64,000 nucleotides of DNA from Phocoena phocoena (taxonomy: Eukaryota; Chordata; Mammalia; Artiodactyla; Phocoenidae): NCBI RefSeq assembly GCF_963924675.1, contig NC_089221.1, positions 6,879,851 to 6,943,850 of the forward strand, in the 5' to 3' direction. A program made the translations under genes and the position numbers. Below, in pieces: positions 11,294-23,019 of the stretch. The notes below the pieces were generated by a model, which saw only the letters and a list, made by a program, of their open reading frames with translations, ran no database searches and was not told where the DNA came from. How positions within the stretch are numbered: the stretch's first letter is position 1; each line of letters opens with the position of its first letter.

Positions 11294-12000
11294 AGCATGT
11301 TCTTAATAAAGATGTCTACACACAAGGTGGGGCTGTGATGACGTTTTCACGGCCAGGAATTGTGATGAAAAGAGATCTTGAAGAGTTTTTGGATTTTGTA
11401 GGGCCTCTGCCACTAAGATATCGTAATCACTGACTACCTCTTCACTTTGGTAGTGACTTGAGTTGAGACCTATTCACAGGGTTGTTACTCAGAAAAATCT
11501 GCAAATACAACCATGAATCTCTATGCAATACTCATATCCTGTTTAAATTATTTTGTTTCTCCTCTTTGGAGTCAATAGAGCATCACTTCTACGTCTCCTG
11601 ATTGCTCAAGGATATTTGAAATATACTCAGGGCATTGAATCTTGACTGTTGATCTGTGGTCCTAACTTTATATTATTACTTTAAGGAGTCACACAAATGG
11701 CTACTTAAAAAATACACTTGTCTGAAAGTCACATCTGGGACTTCTTGGCAAAGCAAGGAGGAAGCTGATGTTATTGCTGCAAGGATGTTTATTCACAAGT
11801 TGTTCTCCTCCATTTAATTGTATTTTCATGTTTTAGCATCAACATTTAGTATTAGTGAATGAATGAATTCATTAAATATGAGTAAATAATTGCATACCTT
11901 TTTGGGGGCTTTGAGTATCCAGTATCTCCATCAAAATTAACTCGGTTGGTTTTCTAAAGGGTTAAGACAAAACTTCTGATAAAATAAGCTTAGTGATTAG
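11294..12000. other. Anonymous non-coding sequence
   Basis: A reading frame at 11065-11433 runs from the SINE into this segment, but its recognisable part is SINE. No other gene-like or repeat signal was identified. Confidence 0.45.
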
Positions 12001-12020
12001 TATATATATATATATATATA
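12001..12020. repeat. (TA)10 microsatellite
   Basis: Ten perfect TA units are followed by 'cgcgac'. Confidence 0.95.
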
Positions 12021-13009
12021 CGCGACTGTGGAGTGTGAACATGTTCTTTTATTCTTGCGTCCATTTTTCCACTCTTTTCAGATTAGCTTGGGGTAAATTA
12101 ATTAAGTCTGCTTCCTGCTGGGCAAAGTCCTTTCCTCATTACTGTATTTCTGCTCCCCTCTCTTTCCTCTTGACACTGATAGACCTCAAGACTGAAAATA
12201 GATACTAATTATTTTCCACCTTTACCCCTCACTGTTCAAAGCAGTGAGTGATGCTTTGACTGTGACATTAACTCAGAGCTCATGAAAGCCACACAAAGTG
12301 AATGAACTCACGAAGAAAGATTTTGTTGAGTTCAAGGTACAAACAACACAAGGCACAAACAAGAAAACCAATGTTATATAGAAAATGTTCCCCACTCTAT
12401 TTTTAACACCGATGGGTAATGGTGTTACATACAGAGGGTAATGCTTGTCCCGGTGGTCACAGGGCATCTCTCCGTTGCTGCCTTTTCACATGAATCAGCA
12501 CCAGTACTGCCCAGCTCTTGTCCCTCACGCACACTGTCCTGCTTCCAAGGAAACAAAACTAACTTATTGGAGAAATTACGTGAACAATAGATTCTGGATT
12601 CAGAGGGCACCTGTGTTGACGGAACTTTGTGAAGATTTGAGACTCCAGAATCATCTGTTACCCGAACTGCACCCAAGAACAACCTCTTGCCTCCACACTG
12701 AGATGTTTAGGAATCTCATCCTGCAGTCACTGAGTGGAACATTTGTTCCCAAGGAAATTAACACTCTTCACCTTGAGAAAGAAAGAGAAAATAAGAAAAT
12801 TCAAAGCAAACGAATTACCGGCAATATGTAAAAAAAAAAGGCAATCGGTTGACTAGCTCGTTACAAGGAATGTTTTGTGGTCTGAAAACACGACAAAACT
12901 TTCTTGTCAGTAGGGTATTAACATGCAGATAGTGAACTCATTTGTACAGATCCTGAATGATCGACCTATCATTGTTTCCAGAATAGAATTTACAAAGAAA
13001 TTTTGGATT
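12021..13009. other. Anonymous sequence with one 128-codon open frame
   Basis: A plus-strand frame at 12445-12831 encodes 128 residues with no recognisable domain, signal peptide or membrane segment. Its C-terminus is lysine-rich (EKERENKKIQSKR) because the DNA turns A-rich. I see no splice or promoter context. I consider it a chance frame, but it is one of the longest here that is not clearly transposon-derived. Confidence 0.4.
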
Positions 13010-13195
13010 TACACCCAACCTCTACATAACACCCCCATGGGGTAGAAAAGACAACTATTTTATTCCTTTTAGAGAGGAAGAAACCCAGGCTCAGAAACCT
13101 TCAGTAATTACATAAAGTCACCAGTTCAAAAATGAAGAAGCTGGAACCAGACCTCAGGTATCCTGATGTTTACCCAGGGCTTTTCCTGATGCCCA
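13010..13195 (-). repeat. MIR-type SINE fragment
   Basis: The order 'ttattccttttagagaggaa', 'gaaacccaggctcagaaacc', 'ttacataaagtcacc' and 'gaagctggaaccagacctca' matches the diagnostic MIR stretch (cattttacagatgaggaaactgag, aggtcacacag, gagctgggat) read on the complement of its usual orientation. Divergence is typical of this ancient family. Confidence 0.65.
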
Positions 13196-13229
13196 GTGAT
13201 AAAAATGTGTCAATGTATAATATAGTTAG

Positions 13230-13430
13230 TATGATGGTTAGTTGTATGTGTTAACTTGACTGGGCCATGAGGTGCCCAGATATTTGGTCAAACATCATTG
13301 TAGATGTTTCTGTGAAGGTGTTTTTGGTGTGTTTTGCTTGAGATAAACATTTAAATTGGTAGACTGAATAAAGCAGTCTCAATCTCCCTCTCTTTGTCTC
13401 TCTCTGTCTCTGTTTATCTCTGTCTCTCTC

Positions 13431-13474
<44 letters not shown>

Positions 13475-13512
13475 TTGGTTCTGTTTCCTCTCTGGAGAAC
13501 ACTAATACAGTT
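13230..13512 (+). mobile_element. LTR-type repeat, internally deleted and filled by a microsatellite
   Basis: The start 'ggttagttgtatgtgttaac', then 'gactgggccatgaggtgccc', 'agatatttggtcaaacatca' and 'ggtagactgaataaagcag', and the end 'ttggttctgtttcctctctg', 'gagaacactaatacag', fit a common mammalian repeat whose middle usually holds several hundred more bases. Here the middle is replaced by TCTC and CA runs. I believe it is an ERVL/MaLR-type LTR, but the exact family is not certain. Confidence 0.55.
13380..13472. repeat. (TCTC/TGTC)n and (CA)n compound microsatellite
   Basis: Imperfect TCTC and TGTC words run from 13380 to 13430. About 19 CA units then occupy 13433-13470. The tract lies inside the LTR-type repeat. 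Confidence 0.95.
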
Positions 13513-13515
13513 AGC

Positions 13516-14098
13516 CTCTCTGACTGAACAAAATTCGGATTCATAGTTGGCACTAAAGTTTCATCATTTGGGGTTCTACGAAGCCAAAAACTAGGTGAAC
13601 AAATTTAAGTGCACAAATGTCTGGCATTAAAACACAGAAAAGAATTAAACATATAATTTTTGTATGGCCTCTGTCATTTGTAAAGAAATTGTATTATCTT
13701 TTAGTCCAGAACACTTCAACATTTTTGTTTGCATAACCTCTAAACAAATTTTTAAAAACTACTGACCACTCAAACATTTTTATATAAACATCTAAAATTT
13801 GTTAACATACTTTCAAATATCTGTAAAGAATATGTTTTTATTGTATTATGCACTGCATATGAGGATTAAATCTATTTTCACCAAACTGTGAAACTGGAGC
13901 TGCAAGTTTACCTCATTCCTTAAAGGAAAATGTCCACTGCACAGACAGATGGACATGAAGTCTTCTTTCTCACGTTCACCAAATCAAACTTATATCCTTC
14001 CAAAAAATAGTCTGAATTTATGTTTTATTTCAAATAAACATGAAAATAGATGTCTATACAACAGCTTTATCAGTTCTGAGTTCTATTTTCAATGTAGA
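13516..14098. other. Anonymous AT-rich sequence
   Basis: No gene, no open frame of note and no repeat family recognised. Confidence 0.45.
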
Positions 14099-14190
14099 GG
14101 ATAGATAGATCATAGATAAATAGGTAGAGAGTTAGATAGATACATAGATGCATAGATACAGAGATCGACCAATCATAGATAGATAGCTAG
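14099..14190. repeat. (GATA)n-type interrupted microsatellite
   Basis: ATAG/GATA units with interruptions (atagatagat, agttagatagatacatag, catagatagatag) extend over about 90 bp. Confidence 0.85.
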
Positions 14191-14736
14191 ACTGACAGGG
14201 CCTTAGTGTACCTGGCCAAATACGGTTTGACACTTCAGTATTTCTTCCTGAAATTTCTCTTTTTCGCTTTCATGGGACTCTTCCTCAAATGTGGAAATTA
14301 TAAATCACACCTGGGTTTGGTGCCTGCAGGTTTGCACACCTCAAAGCCAGGCATCACAGGAAGATGGGATGAGTGGGAAGTTTGCCTTCTGTCTGTAGGG
14401 TGAGGGAAGCACCATTGTGAAAGGGGAGGAGAGAAAAAAGAAACAGCCAACCACAGGGCACCAGGCACATCAAGCTTAGGAAAGAGCTCATGGGGTTGGA
14501 GGATCTGGAAACTGACTCCCTTAAAGCTCAGTCATCCCTCTGCATGCCCAAGAAATTGTATCACTGCAGAGGTTTGGATACCGCACTGGGACCACAGCTC
14601 TTCTTACTATTGTCAGCAAAGTGTGTGCTCCCTAAACCTGTGAGGTGTTGCACAAAATAAGGGTTCCAAGGCCAATATCAGTCGTATTTTGCAAAATAGC
14701 AGTTGAAAGGTTCTGTTACATCATGAAGAAGATACC
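14191..14736. other. Anonymous non-coding sequence
   Basis: A 65-codon frame at 14206-14403 (+) is not recognisable. No repeat family was identified before the SINE at 14737. Confidence 0.4.
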
Positions 14737-14968
14737 AAATAAAGATTTTTTTTTTTTTTTCTGGTACACGGGCCTCTCACTGTTGCGGCCTCTCCCGTTG
14801 CGGAGCACAGGCTCTGGACGCACAGGCTCAGCAGCCATGGCTCACTGGCCCAGCCGCTCCGCGGCATGTGGGATCTTCCCAGACCGGAGCACGAACCCGT
14901 GTACCCCACATCGGCAGGCGGACTCTCAACCACTGCGCCACCAGGGAAGCCCCGAAATAAAGATTTTT
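14737..14968 (-). mobile_element. CHR-2 type SINE with perfect 14-bp target duplication
   Basis: The minus-strand SINE has a T tail at its left and the head complement 'ccaccagggaagccccg' at its right. The 14-bp flanks 'aaataaagattttt' at 14737-14750 and 14955-14968 are identical, so target-primed integration is clear. The perfect duplication suggests a fairly recent insertion compared with the surrounding old L1. Confidence 0.95.
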
Positions 14969-17460
14969 AAGATATTGATACTAAACCAAAAAAGTAAAAA
15001 GTGCTGGAAGTAAAACCACGGGCCAACATCTGCTATGTATGTTGGTAACAAAATCCTAAAGAAAATATTAGCAAAGTGAAGTCAGCAAGTTAAAAGAAAA
15101 AGTATAAAGACTTAACAACTAAATTAAGTTTGTGGTAGGAATTCAAGTTTGGTTTAACAATCAAGAATCAAAAAATAAAATTAGTAAATAACAAATTAAA
15201 GGAAAAATATGAGCATCTCAATAGATAAAGAATTTGCATCTTGTACAATTCTTTAATCCATCTTGATAAATGCTTTTGATACTGGGGATGAAAAGAAAAA
15301 TTTCATAGGAATGTTTATACAATTTAGGAACATATAATTCTTATATAAACAATGTGAAAAAATAGGAAAAGTTACCAAACTCATCTTATGGGGTGTCGCT
15401 ATCATCTTGATAGCAAGAATAAAGTAAAACAATGGGCCACTTTTATGTATAAACATAAGCAAAAATCCTAAATAACATTAGAAAAACAAATCTAGAAATT
15501 CTTGTAAAATAAAACATTGTAATTAGTTAGGGCTTTCTTTAGAAATTATAAAATGTTTTAACAGTTAAAAAGTTTAATGTTATTTTTCACATTAACAAAT
15601 GAGAAAACATACAAGATTATCTGAAAATATGTAGAAAAATAAGATTCAGCAACCATTCAAGATTGCTACATTTCTTAACAAACTAAGAATAGTAAAAAAA
15701 ACTTCTGGGCTTCCCTGGTGGCGCAGTGGTTGAGCGTCCGCCTGCCGATGCAGGGGACACGGGTTCGTGCCCCGGTCCGGGAAGATCCCACATGCCGCGG
15801 AGCGGCTGGGCCCGTGAGCCATGGCCGCTGAGCCTGCGCGTCCGGGGCCTGTGCTCCGCAACGGGAGAGGCCACAACAGTGAGAGGCCCGTGTACCGCAA
15901 AAAAAAAAAAAAAAAAAAACTTCTTAAGTTGTAACACTACCAAAAACTAAAGTGAATAATATTCATAGCATTAAAACATTAAAATTATTCTCATTAAATT
16001 TAAAGTCAGAACCATCTCTATTATTCAATAATGTACCTGAAGTTCTTAGCCTGTTTAATAAGATTAGAAAAATATATTGATATAATATATTCACTAATTA
16101 CAGAAAATATAATTGGCTACATAGAAAATTAAAAAGGAATATTAAGATAAATAGATTTAAGTGGTAATTTCTAGCTGCATGATTAATATAGAAAAATAAA
16201 TAGCATTTCTATCATCAGAAATTACCAAATTAAAAATAAATTAAAAAATAAAACATTTAGAATAGTTACCAAATTCTTTAGTGGAAAGGGGAATACAAGC
16301 ATGTATAAGATTTTTATGGATAAAAATTGTAAAGTTTTATAAAGTATTAGAAGTCTTGAAGAAAATCAAGGGAGCCATAGACCATTTCCATGGATGAAAG
16401 ATTCAGTATTTTAACGTTATTAATTGTCTCCATATAAAATTGAATGAAACATATTGAATACACAAAATTATGTATAAAATTCATTATATAAAGTATAATG
16501 AATATGCAAATTAAATGAAAATCAATGAAATCTTAAAAGAATTTCCTACAGACCTTAACATGCTCTTTCTAAGATTCATGAGATGAAGGAAAGCTTCTAG
16601 TTATCAAGTATATTATAAAGCTATATTATTAGAGGGAGAAAAGTTTGGAAATATTCTATCTATGATGAAAAATTGGTATATGAGAGAAATTGCATCTTGA
16701 GTCTGTGGATAAATGAAGAAATATTGATACTTCATAGATGGTATTGGGTGAATCCACTATGTACATAGGACACAGTACAAACACAGGAAAAATTAAATTG
16801 GGTCTATATACCTCATACTATTCTTAAAATTAGCTTCAGCTATATCAAAGTCCTAAATATGAAATAAGTGTAACATTTTACTGGAAAACTAAGATTATCT
16901 TTATAACCACAAGAGAATTCTATCTTAAATTGTGACACAAAAGGCACCCATACTAAGGGTAAATTTTAATAGTGTGACTCTTAAAATTAAATCTAGTAAC
17001 CATGAAAAAAATACAATAGATAGAATTAAAGAGAAAATCACAGACTGAGAGAAGATACTTACAACATAAATAATAGTATATAAGATTAGTATCAAGTACT
17101 TATAAAAACTTTAACAATGGAAAAGAAGCCCACGATACAAGCAATTAATTTGCAAAAGGCCATCATTAATTTCTATTAACATGAAAAAATAGTCATCCTC
17201 ACTAGAAATCAGAATAAAAAAAGTTTAACACACTGATGAGCTAGCTCAGATCCATCATATTAGCAAAGTTAAAAACTCTGATGATACAAATTTTGGCAAA
17301 GATATACAGAACAAATAAATCTTATATGTTATTTGTGAAAGGATCAGTAGGTAGAAACAAGTTTAGGAGCAACTTGGCAAATACTTCCTAAAGACAATGC
17401 TATGCTAAGTATCATCCAAAAATTTCATTTCTAGAAATGAAGTGAAGCGGGGGGAGTAGA
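14969..17460 (+). mobile_element. Ancient, heavily diverged L1 ORF2 region
   Basis: Plus-strand L1 words occur in the order expected from the reverse transcriptase domain to the C-terminus: 'atcctaaagaaaatattagc', 'aagtttggtttaacaatcaa', 'gagcatctcaatagataaag', 'aaatataattggctacatag', 'tgagagaagatacttacaac', 'gtcatcctcactagaaatca' and 'acttggcaaatacttcctaa'. Small indels break every frame, so no protein can be made. A CHR-2 SINE interrupts it at 15707-15924. Boundaries are approximate. Confidence 0.6.
15694..15924 (+). mobile_element. CHR-2 type SINE, plus strand, best-preserved copy
   Basis: This is the only plus-strand SINE here and it shows the full architecture. The head is 'gggcttccctggtggcgcag' at 15707, the A-box region lies around 15717-15730, the B-box 'ggttcgtgccc' is at 15762-15772, then come the GC-rich body and an A tail of about 20 at 15899-15919. 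The flanks 'aaaaaaaacttct' (left) and 'aaaacttctta' (right) form the target duplication. CpG sites are well kept (for example 'gccgcggagcgg'), consistent with a relatively young copy. Confidence 0.95.
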
Positions 17461-19124
17461 TGAAGCAAACACAACAATAGTCACTTTTAGGTTGGTTGTT
17501 AAATACCTGGGGGTTAGTAATACATTCTCTCTGCTCTTGAGTATGGTTATATTTTTCATAATAAAAGCCATTTTAAAAATGAAAAAGGCATTACATTTTA
17601 CTGTGTTCAGGAAAATCCACCCCCCACCCACCCACTTTTCTGGTAAATCCAAAAGAAAAAGCACAAAGTTACGCAAAACACAAATTCACAACAATGAGTT
17701 AATATGCTATTTCCCCCCTCAGTTGCCCTTTCAGTGCTTCAAGACGTTTGAAAGTTGTGTGCCATACACATCACAGAAACATGTTCCCTTGGAACTGACT
17801 TGTTATTTTGCATTGGAATTTGAAAGTTGCAAAGTGTGAGATGGGCCACCCCTTTCCCTAATTAATGTACCCTAGATTGATGAAAAGACATTTTCTGAGT
17901 GAAAGGCTTGAGCCAAAAGCTCAATTTCTAAACATCGCATATCCTCCTTTGTTAGCTGGATGCAGGGTTTTTGTTTGTTTTGTTTATTGTTGTATCTCTT
18001 GTGCCAGGATGGGTGCCTTGAGCACAGTAGGTCCTCAAAAAAGACTTGATACATGAAAAAATCACAATATGTGTGATTCGTCTAGCATTCAGAATGATCC
18101 ATTTCCCTGTGTATTATGTTTCTTCTGTAAAGAACATGCATCACAGGTGCATGAAAAATGGACCTTTTGAGAACACGGTAGTCTTTTTTTTCCTAGCTGC
18201 TTCCCGTAGGAATTCACTTCTACTGGAATCTCTTGAGAAGTGGAGATGCCCTCATAAGTGCCTGTCTGAAGGACAGGGGCTGAAGTGACTTTCTTTTGAC
18301 TCCACGGATCATTAGCTGAAGTTTGCTCCCAGGGGATTTCAGTCCCAGAGCTTCTGAACTGCGTTTGCACATGGGCCAACCTGACAAAGTGCCATCAGAG
18401 AAGGACGTGGCGTGGAGGTGGAGAGTGTGTGTACAGTTGAGGGGAGGGGCTGTAGGCACAAGCTGAGCCTGAACTTGCATCACACCGCCTGCTCTGGCCT
18501 TCGTCAAAATCAAAGGTGAGCTGAGGGACGGTGATGCTTGGTGGCGAGGGGACTTGCTACAGGTTAACACTCACACCATTCAGAGCTATGTGCACCAACA
18601 TTAAGTCACTTTGTCACCGAGTCTTTAAAGCCGTAACTGGCTGCAGTGTTCATAAAAGAAGAGTTGATGAATATGTGGTATCTGCTGCCTCTAAAGCCTC
18701 TGTAAAGCTGCAGTGTCGAGTCTTAGCTTGTTGCAAGTTGCAATAACTAGCTCTTTTGATTAGAGAGGTTTTCCCGAGCTGTCACACACAATTGGCCCCT
18801 GAATGTATCACCATGCAGCCCCGTTATTGTCTGGTGTTTTTCTCCCACTGTTTGGCATGTGACTTAGTAGGGCACACAGGGCATCCTGTCCCCCTGTCTG
18901 GCCAGCATGATGTGCTCAATCTAGTGACTCAGCCTGGCTCTCCATACAAGGTCATAGCAGTCAAGGTCATTGTCTGTATTTTTAATGAGAAGGTAGTTGA
19001 AAAAATGGTAGCATTAACCTAGCCTGGGAGAAGTCAGTGATTATATTTGGCTGGAGTTGCCCAATTTAAATGAGAATGAATTTTGATCCCTTTTATTAAT
19101 GGGAATTGAAAAGGATGCATTTGT
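17461..19124. other. Anonymous non-coding sequence
   Basis: Frames of 115 codons (17492-17839, +) and 116 codons (18220-18570, -) have no recognisable domains. The stretch 18530-19100 matches no repeat I know and has balanced composition, so it is a reasonable place to test for conservation. Confidence 0.4.
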
Positions 19125-19325
19125 GTATCAGATATTTTTTCCTGCATGACAAGCAAACCCAAAATGTAGTGGCTTAAAAGAACTCTTTATTTAACTTATA
19201 GGTTCTGTGGGTGAGTGATTTAGCTGAGGTTCTTTGAAGGATTTATTTGATTTATCCAGGGCACACTCAGGTATCTGTGGTCGGCTGCTGGGTCTGATGG
19301 CCCGAGCTAGGTGGCTCATCTCTGC
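19125..19325 (-). mobile_element. MaLR (MLT1-type) LTR fragment
   Basis: On the minus strand the order is the 3' end of an MLT1-like LTR. The plus-strand words 'caaacccaaaatgtagtggc', 'ttaaaagaactctttattta', 'acttataggttctgtgggtg' and 'gatttagctgaggttctttg' correspond to the common aactgtgag-aataaat-gtttaagccact end of these LTRs, inverted. Confidence 0.5.
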
Positions 19326-19330
19326 TCACC

Positions 19331-20227
19331 TTGCATGCGAGCTCATCTAGTGCTAGAGACCCCAGGGCAGGAGGCAAGGGGTACACAAGGCAACTGAACC
19401 AGGAGCTGCCAGACCACCAGGTGAAACAATGGCCGGAGAGAGAAGGTGGGACTGAAAGTTAACCTGCCCAGTGGCTGGAGAGCCATCGGTGCTCCTATAG
19501 CTTGAAATAATGTTTCATTTTGAGCTACAAGAATAGTCACATTTTCTCTTTTAAGTTTTTTCAGGCCTTAATTGATTTACAGTTTTCAGAATCTCCTCAT
19601 TTGAAAATAAAAATTGATGAAAATTAGATGAGGAATACAGAAAATGTATAATACTTTAATAAAATTATCAGAAAGTAATACAAATTACAAATATAAGCCC
19701 CCCGATAATACTATATTATTGCAAGACCTCACGTTAGTGTTACCAGGAGAGGCTCAGCGCTGTGCGAACAGCTCCCAGCTCTCCGGTTTAACAATAGAAC
19801 TCACTTCTCAACCCCAAAGCCATCCCATGTGGTTATGGGGCTGGTGATCCTCCCTGCTGGGACTTAGGGCCTCAGGCCTCCCCCAAGGCCTCCAGGTCCT
19901 CTGTTGGGTCCTCTGCAACTTGGGTGCAGAAGAGGGAGGAAAATGCCTGGAGGAGCACAGGGGACTTGTCCTGAGCCAAATCTGGAACTGGCTCCCATCC
20001 TTTCTGTACACAAACCAGTGGCCAGGTCTCAGACAAAAGACTAACACAAAACATGTGTCAAAGCTCAAAAGGAGGCAAAATTAGAGGGTGATCTCAGCAG
20101 GCAGGACGGTGGTTACCTAGGGAGGGAGAGAGAAGACGCTGACCAGGAAGAGCATGCAGGGGACACGGTGCCAGCACAGTTCTGCTCTTAACCTGGGGAT
20201 GTGGGAGAGATCACTTTGCCATATGGT
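19331..20227. other. Anonymous non-coding sequence
   Basis: Short overlapping frames (60 to 86 codons) occur on both strands, none recognisable. The stretch 19620-19720 is AT-rich. No repeat family was recognised. Confidence 0.45.
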
Positions 20228-20594
20228 TAAGTCCCCACATATGAACGAGTTCTGTTCTGAGAGTGTGTTCATAAGTCCAAGTTGTTTGTAAGTCTAACAC
20301 AGTTAGCCTAGGTACCCAACGAACACAGACTGCTACATAGTACTGTACTGTAACAGATTTATAATACTTTTCACACAAATAATACGTAAAACACAAACAA
20401 AAAATAAAGAAAACATTTTCAATCTTACAGTACAGTACCTTGAAAAGTACAGTAGTACAACAGCTGGCATCCAGGGACTGGCATCGGGTGAACAGGCAGG
20501 AAGAGTTACTGACTGGAGGAGGGAGAGGAGGTGGGAGATGGGAGAGCTGAAGTATCCTGAGCAATAGGAGACGGAGGGAAAGCTGCAATTTCAC
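20211..20594 (-). pseudogene. Degraded transposase C-terminus and trailer of the Tigger-like element
   Basis: A 127-codon open frame runs through the left half of the transposon on its coding strand. It includes a proline-rich piece (LPPPLPPPVSNSSCLF) followed by a hydrophobic stretch from what is probably 3' trailer DNA. Lacking the DNA-binding and DDE domains, it is not a functional transposase. It extends about 20 bp past the transposon end, which argues against selection on the frame. Confidence 0.45.
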
Positions 20595-21112
20595 TCACGC
20601 CTGACGTTGATGGCACAGGTTCTGAGCTCCTTGTTGGATTCAATTCTATCTACCCTCTTGAAAATATGATCCAGTGATGTCTGGGTAGCAGCTCATTTTT
20701 TCTCATCATAGATGACAAGGTAGCGCTGGATTGCATTCTGAACGGCTGCTGCAACCTTCGTGTACCGTTCTTGTTTGGGTCCTGTGCCTCAAAAACTAAC
20801 AGTGCCTCCTCAAATAAGAAACTCCCCTTGCCATTTCCTGCTTTGTGAATCTCTTTGGTTCTTCAGCAGTACCGGCTACATCACCACTGCTTTTATGCTT
20901 GCTTCAGGACATCCTGAACTTGAAATAAAGATACTGTACTACTCTACTCTATATAGTACTGTAAAGTACACAAAAGCACAACCACTTGTAGAGGATGCAC
21001 GCACGTGAAAATGTACACCAGACAGGTGAACTAACTTACGGGATTGGACTTGTGAACACATTTTCTCATCTTTGAAAGTTCACAACTTGAAGGTTCATAT
21101 GTAGGGGACTTA
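20228..21112 (-). mobile_element. Internally deleted Tigger/pogo-like DNA transposon
   Basis: The element occupies 20230-21110, 881 bp, between TA dinucleotides at 20228-20229 and 21111-21112, the target of Tc1/mariner/pogo transposons. The left end 'agtccccacatatgaac' and the complement of the right end 'agtcccctacatatgaac' form terminal inverted repeats differing by one base. On the minus strand around 20690-20760 a peptide RYTKVAAAVQNAIQRYLV is readable, consistent with the C-terminal part of a pogo-type transposase. Most of the catalytic domain is absent, so it cannot move itself. The exact Tigger subfamily is not certain. Confidence 0.7.
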
Positions 21113-21235
21113 GTGTAATTCATTGAGCTGTGCAATTAGGAGTGATGCAAGTTTCTGTATATGTGTGACACTTCAATTTTAAAAGTTTAAAGTAATTTAA
21201 GGTGTTAAAGAGAATGAAAAGGCAAGACATGGACC

Positions 21236-21485
21236 AGGAATAATATTTGGAGATCACGTATCTGACAAAGGACTTATACCCAGAATATAAAAGAACTCTC
21301 AAAAATCTACAATACGAAAGCAAACAACCCAATGAGACAATGAGAAAAGCATTTGAACAGATCTTTCACCAAAGGAAATATAAGGATGACAAAGAAAAGA
21401 TGCTCCACATCATTAGTCACAAGGGAAATGCAAATTAAAACCACAATGCGATACCACAATGCACCTATTAGAAGGGCTCAAAACA
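21236..21485 (+). mobile_element. L1 ORF2 3' fragment
   Basis: Sense-strand L1 words: 'tatctgacaaaggacttata', 'cccagaatataaaagaactc', 'gcatttgaacagatctttca', 'cattagtcacaagggaaatg' and 'caaattaaaaccacaatgcg'. These correspond to the ORF2 region a few hundred bases before its stop codon. It is truncated at both ends. Confidence 0.85.
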
Positions 21486-22742
21486 AACAAACCAGCCTGA
21501 CCTATTCTTTGTTTTTTAACTTTGAATTTGATGATTACACTTTGCCAGAGGGATGCTACTGGGAACTTTGTCCACTTCACTTCTAAGGGAAAAATTCTCA
21601 TGGATCTAAGTAGGAGGACCCTCTGTGTGTGTCTTGGGCAGCACCTCCTTTGCTTGGGAGCAGAGTGGCTGGGTTGGCTTGAAGACAGAGCTGGACCAGC
21701 ATGGGAGCAGAGTCAAGGGGCATCTCCATGAAAAACTGACATGCTGTGTGTCCATGGCTAATGCCCAGAATCCACAACATCTCTGAGAAGACACTGTTTC
21801 TATGTGCTGGCGTAGCTCCTTACACTAGCTGCTAACTCACTTTCATCTCCCTCTCATTTTGACATGCAGGCATCTGATGGATAACAGATCATTGCCTCTA
21901 TGGTCTTTATGTTTCTCCTCTCTCTCCTACAATCCCTGCACAACAAAATCAAGACAAAATAAAATAAAATAAATACAAAAGGCACTTCCCTCTTCCTTCT
22001 TCATTCCACTAACAGCAAAACATCCCCTTCTGTGTAAACCACGAGGTAAACCAAGCAGAGAAACGAAAGAGAAATGAATTCATGAGAAAAATGGTCCTCA
22101 GTCTCATCCCGAGCATCCAGGACCATCCAGACAAGATCCCGATCTCTCTCGCTCTCTCTCTCAATTTCCTCATCTTTCAACCTCTCTCTTTCACATGCAC
22201 ACACATAAACATGCTTTCCGTGAATATTAAAAAGTATATAAGAGACAAAATAACATAACATCAAATGGCTAATTCTACCAGGATGGAGTCCAGAAAACAT
22301 TTGGGTCACCTAATGGCTTATTTATGACAAAGATTTAGATACAGTCTAAGGGTAGCATACACTTTAAATAAAGTTGGTATAATTACGTTCTAAACCGTTG
22401 TGGAGAGCTGTGTGCCCATATAATGAGGCCTGAAGAGAGATGAGTATCAGGTATCTTAGTTACTAAACCTCTGTCTTGTCTCCATCTAATAACTGAAGAT
22501 AATAAAGGCTAGAAAGTTCTCTGTGTTAATTAATGTTCTAGAGGAAACGTTTTGATTCATCAGAAAAATAAGCATCAAAAATGTTCTTAGCTACAGTGAG
22601 CAACTCACAAAAAATGCAGATTCTTTGATGGTTACTTGTCCTAATGTACCTTCCCCTAAGGAATAAAAAACTTTGTCTTTTTATACTGGAGAGCCAAGAA
22701 AGGGCAGAGTTTAGATCAGTGAAAAGAGAGGTAGGAAGGGCC
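21486..22742. other. Anonymous non-coding sequence with a short CT run
   Basis: Unrecognised frames of up to 102 codons occur (22001-22309, -, arginine- and glutamate-rich because of a CT run). A (CT)n run lies at 22143-22162. An A-rich run 'aaaataaaataaaataaa' lies near 21956-21973 and may be the tail of an older retroelement. Confidence 0.4.
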
Positions 22743-22744
22743 CC

Positions 22745-22860
22745 ATATGTATATATATCTGAGTATCACTATCTATCATCTATCTAGCTCTATCTATCTA
22801 TCTATCCATCATCTATCACCTTTCTCTGTCTCTCTGTCGCTTGTCTGTCTCTGTCTCTGC
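22745..22860. repeat. (TATC)n and (TCTG)n compound microsatellite
   Basis: TATA and TATC words run from 22745 to 22818 and change to TCTCTG/TGTC words up to 22860. Confidence 0.9.
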
Positions 22861-23019
22861 ATATAGGGAGGAATAACTCTGCTCTTTGAGAATTACTGGC
22901 TTTGTAAGAGCTTCATAGGCTCTGTATGAACAAAATATCTCAGGGACCCCTGGACCTAGAAAAGGCAGTCCCTGTAGTTGCACAAGGCCATCGCCACTAA
23001 GGGACGTCGAGCCATATCT

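Noticed and set aside
11065..11433. 122-codon plus-strand open frame
   Set aside because: Most of it is CHR-2 SINE DNA read through. The same peptide patterns recur at every SINE copy (14645-15013, 15646-15943, 35682-36047, 47846-48094).
12445..12831. 128-codon plus-strand frame
   Set aside because: No domain, signal peptide or gene context seen, and the C-terminus is only an A-rich tract.
13251..13553. 100-codon minus frame rich in Cys-Val
   Set aside because: It is a (CA)n microsatellite translated (VCVCVC); not a real protein.
15707..15920. tRNA gene
   Set aside because: The A and B boxes belong to a tRNA-derived SINE with a poly(A) tail and target duplication. There is no full cloverleaf tRNA gene.
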